In this document: positions 6,706-7,015 of the stretch, in pieces
Numbering within the stretch: position 1 is the first letter of the stretch
How the letters are laid out: each line of letters opens with the position of its first letter
Source: Campylobacter sp.
GTDB lineage: Bacteria > Campylobacterota > Campylobacteria > Campylobacterales > Campylobacteraceae
Length of the DNA stretch: 7,015 nucleotides
Assembly (NCBI GenBank): GCA_017940085.1
Contig: JAGAZK010000234.1
Coordinates: 1 to 7,015, forward strand
Direction: 5' to 3'
The notes under the pieces: generated by a model
Database searches by the model: none
Told to the model about the DNA's origin: nothing
Seen by the model: the letters and a program-made list of their open reading frames with translations, nothing else
Program-made: the position numbers and the translations under genes

Positions 6706-7015
6706 ATAAATTATTACAAAAAGACATAAGTGGTTCGCCAGTATGGCAACAAGTAGGAAAACAAGGCAGTTTAACAGAACAATATTTCATATTTGCAAAC
6801 AATGCCAAACAACAAATCACAAAACCACAAATTCTAAAAAACCAACCACAAAGTATGGTTTGGGATAGTGCGTATAGGATTGGAAATATTGCGACAGACC
6901 CGAGAACTTGGATATATGGAACTGCTGGGGCACAATTAGCAAATGATGTATTGAATGACAGTATGCCACCTGATACTTATCGTGGTAAGTTATACTATAT
7001 TTATGACCATTGGGA
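6702..7015 (+). CDS. Orphan CdiA-like C-terminal (toxin tip) cassette, 3' end beyond window
   Basis: An open frame of 104 codons that is still open at the window edge. It starts at an ATG overlapping the preceding stop (ATGA), with a weak AAGAAG site at 6691-6696. After seven unrelated residues (MNKLLQK) it reproduces exoprotein residues 1860-1941 (DISGSPVWQQ ... ANDVLNDS) and then switches to a different tip, of which 15 residues are visible (PDTYRGKLYYIYDHW). It has no signal peptide and no TPS domain, so the product cannot be exported by itself. Orphan cdiA-CT modules of this kind follow complete CDI loci in many bacteria and can replace the main tip by recombination across the shared part. 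Whether it is translated is uncertain. The toxin activity of the new tip cannot be judged from the part present. Confidence 0.85.
   Translation, partial: MNKLLQKDISGSPVWQQVGKQGSLTEQYFIFANNAKQQITKPQILKNQPQSMVWDSAYRIGNIATDPRTWIYGTAGAQLANDVLNDSMPPDTYRGKLYYIYDHW
6723..6967 (+). repeat. Direct repeat, copy 2 (inside the orphan cassette)
   Basis: Partner of 5800-6044. It begins just after the seven new N-terminal codons of the orphan frame and ends at the tip border. The stretch 6849-6930 is identical to 5926-6007 over all 82 bases, and 6813-6841 is identical to 5890-5918. It keeps the same reading frame relative to the protein as copy 1. Confidence 0.95.

Overview
The window is AT-rich and compactly coded, with all genes on the + strand. 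It looks like Campylobacterota, most likely a Campylobacter species. The reasons are the low GC, heavy use of AAA/AAT/TTA codons, constant AAATTTA words and Lys/Asn/Ile-rich proteins. This is inference; no taxonomic marker gene is present.

Layout: (1) positions 2-223 are the last 73 codons of an outer-membrane TpsB (FhaC/ShlB/CdiB-type) transporter. (2) Positions 223-6150 are its secreted partner, a complete 1,975-residue TpsA exoprotein of the filamentous haemagglutinin/CdiA type. It has a signal peptide, a TPS domain, a long beta-helix of FHA-type repeats interrupted by non-repetitive modules, a DUF637-like pretoxin region and a C-terminal module ending in a short unique tip. (3) Positions 6159-6491 and 6502-6705 are two very small two-helix membrane proteins directly behind the exoprotein, in the place where contact-dependent inhibition (CDI) loci carry immunity genes. 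(4) From 6702 to the window end runs an open, orphan C-terminal cassette. Its first ~80 homologous residues copy residues 1860-1941 of the exoprotein, and it then switches to a different tip.

The genes overlap or lie at most 10 bases apart (TAATG overlap, 8-base gap, 10-base gap, ATGA overlap), so this looks like one transcription unit whose promoter is outside the window. No intergenic stretch is long enough to hold anything else. No tRNA, rRNA, CRISPR, insertion sequence or convincing terminator was found, and the minus-strand open frames are shadows of the exoprotein gene.

Interpretation: the locus resembles CDI, tpsB-tpsA(toxin)-immunity-orphan toxin module. TpsB would export the exoprotein stick, the tip would act on neighbouring bacteria, the small membrane proteins would protect the producer, and the orphan cassette would be a store of alternative tips exchanged by recombination through the shared segment. 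Three things are unusual: the unique tip is only 34 residues long, two similar membrane hairpins follow it, and the duplicated segment is a mosaic of ~85% identical and perfectly identical DNA. Toxin and immunity functions are inferred from position and topology, not from recognised toxin motifs.
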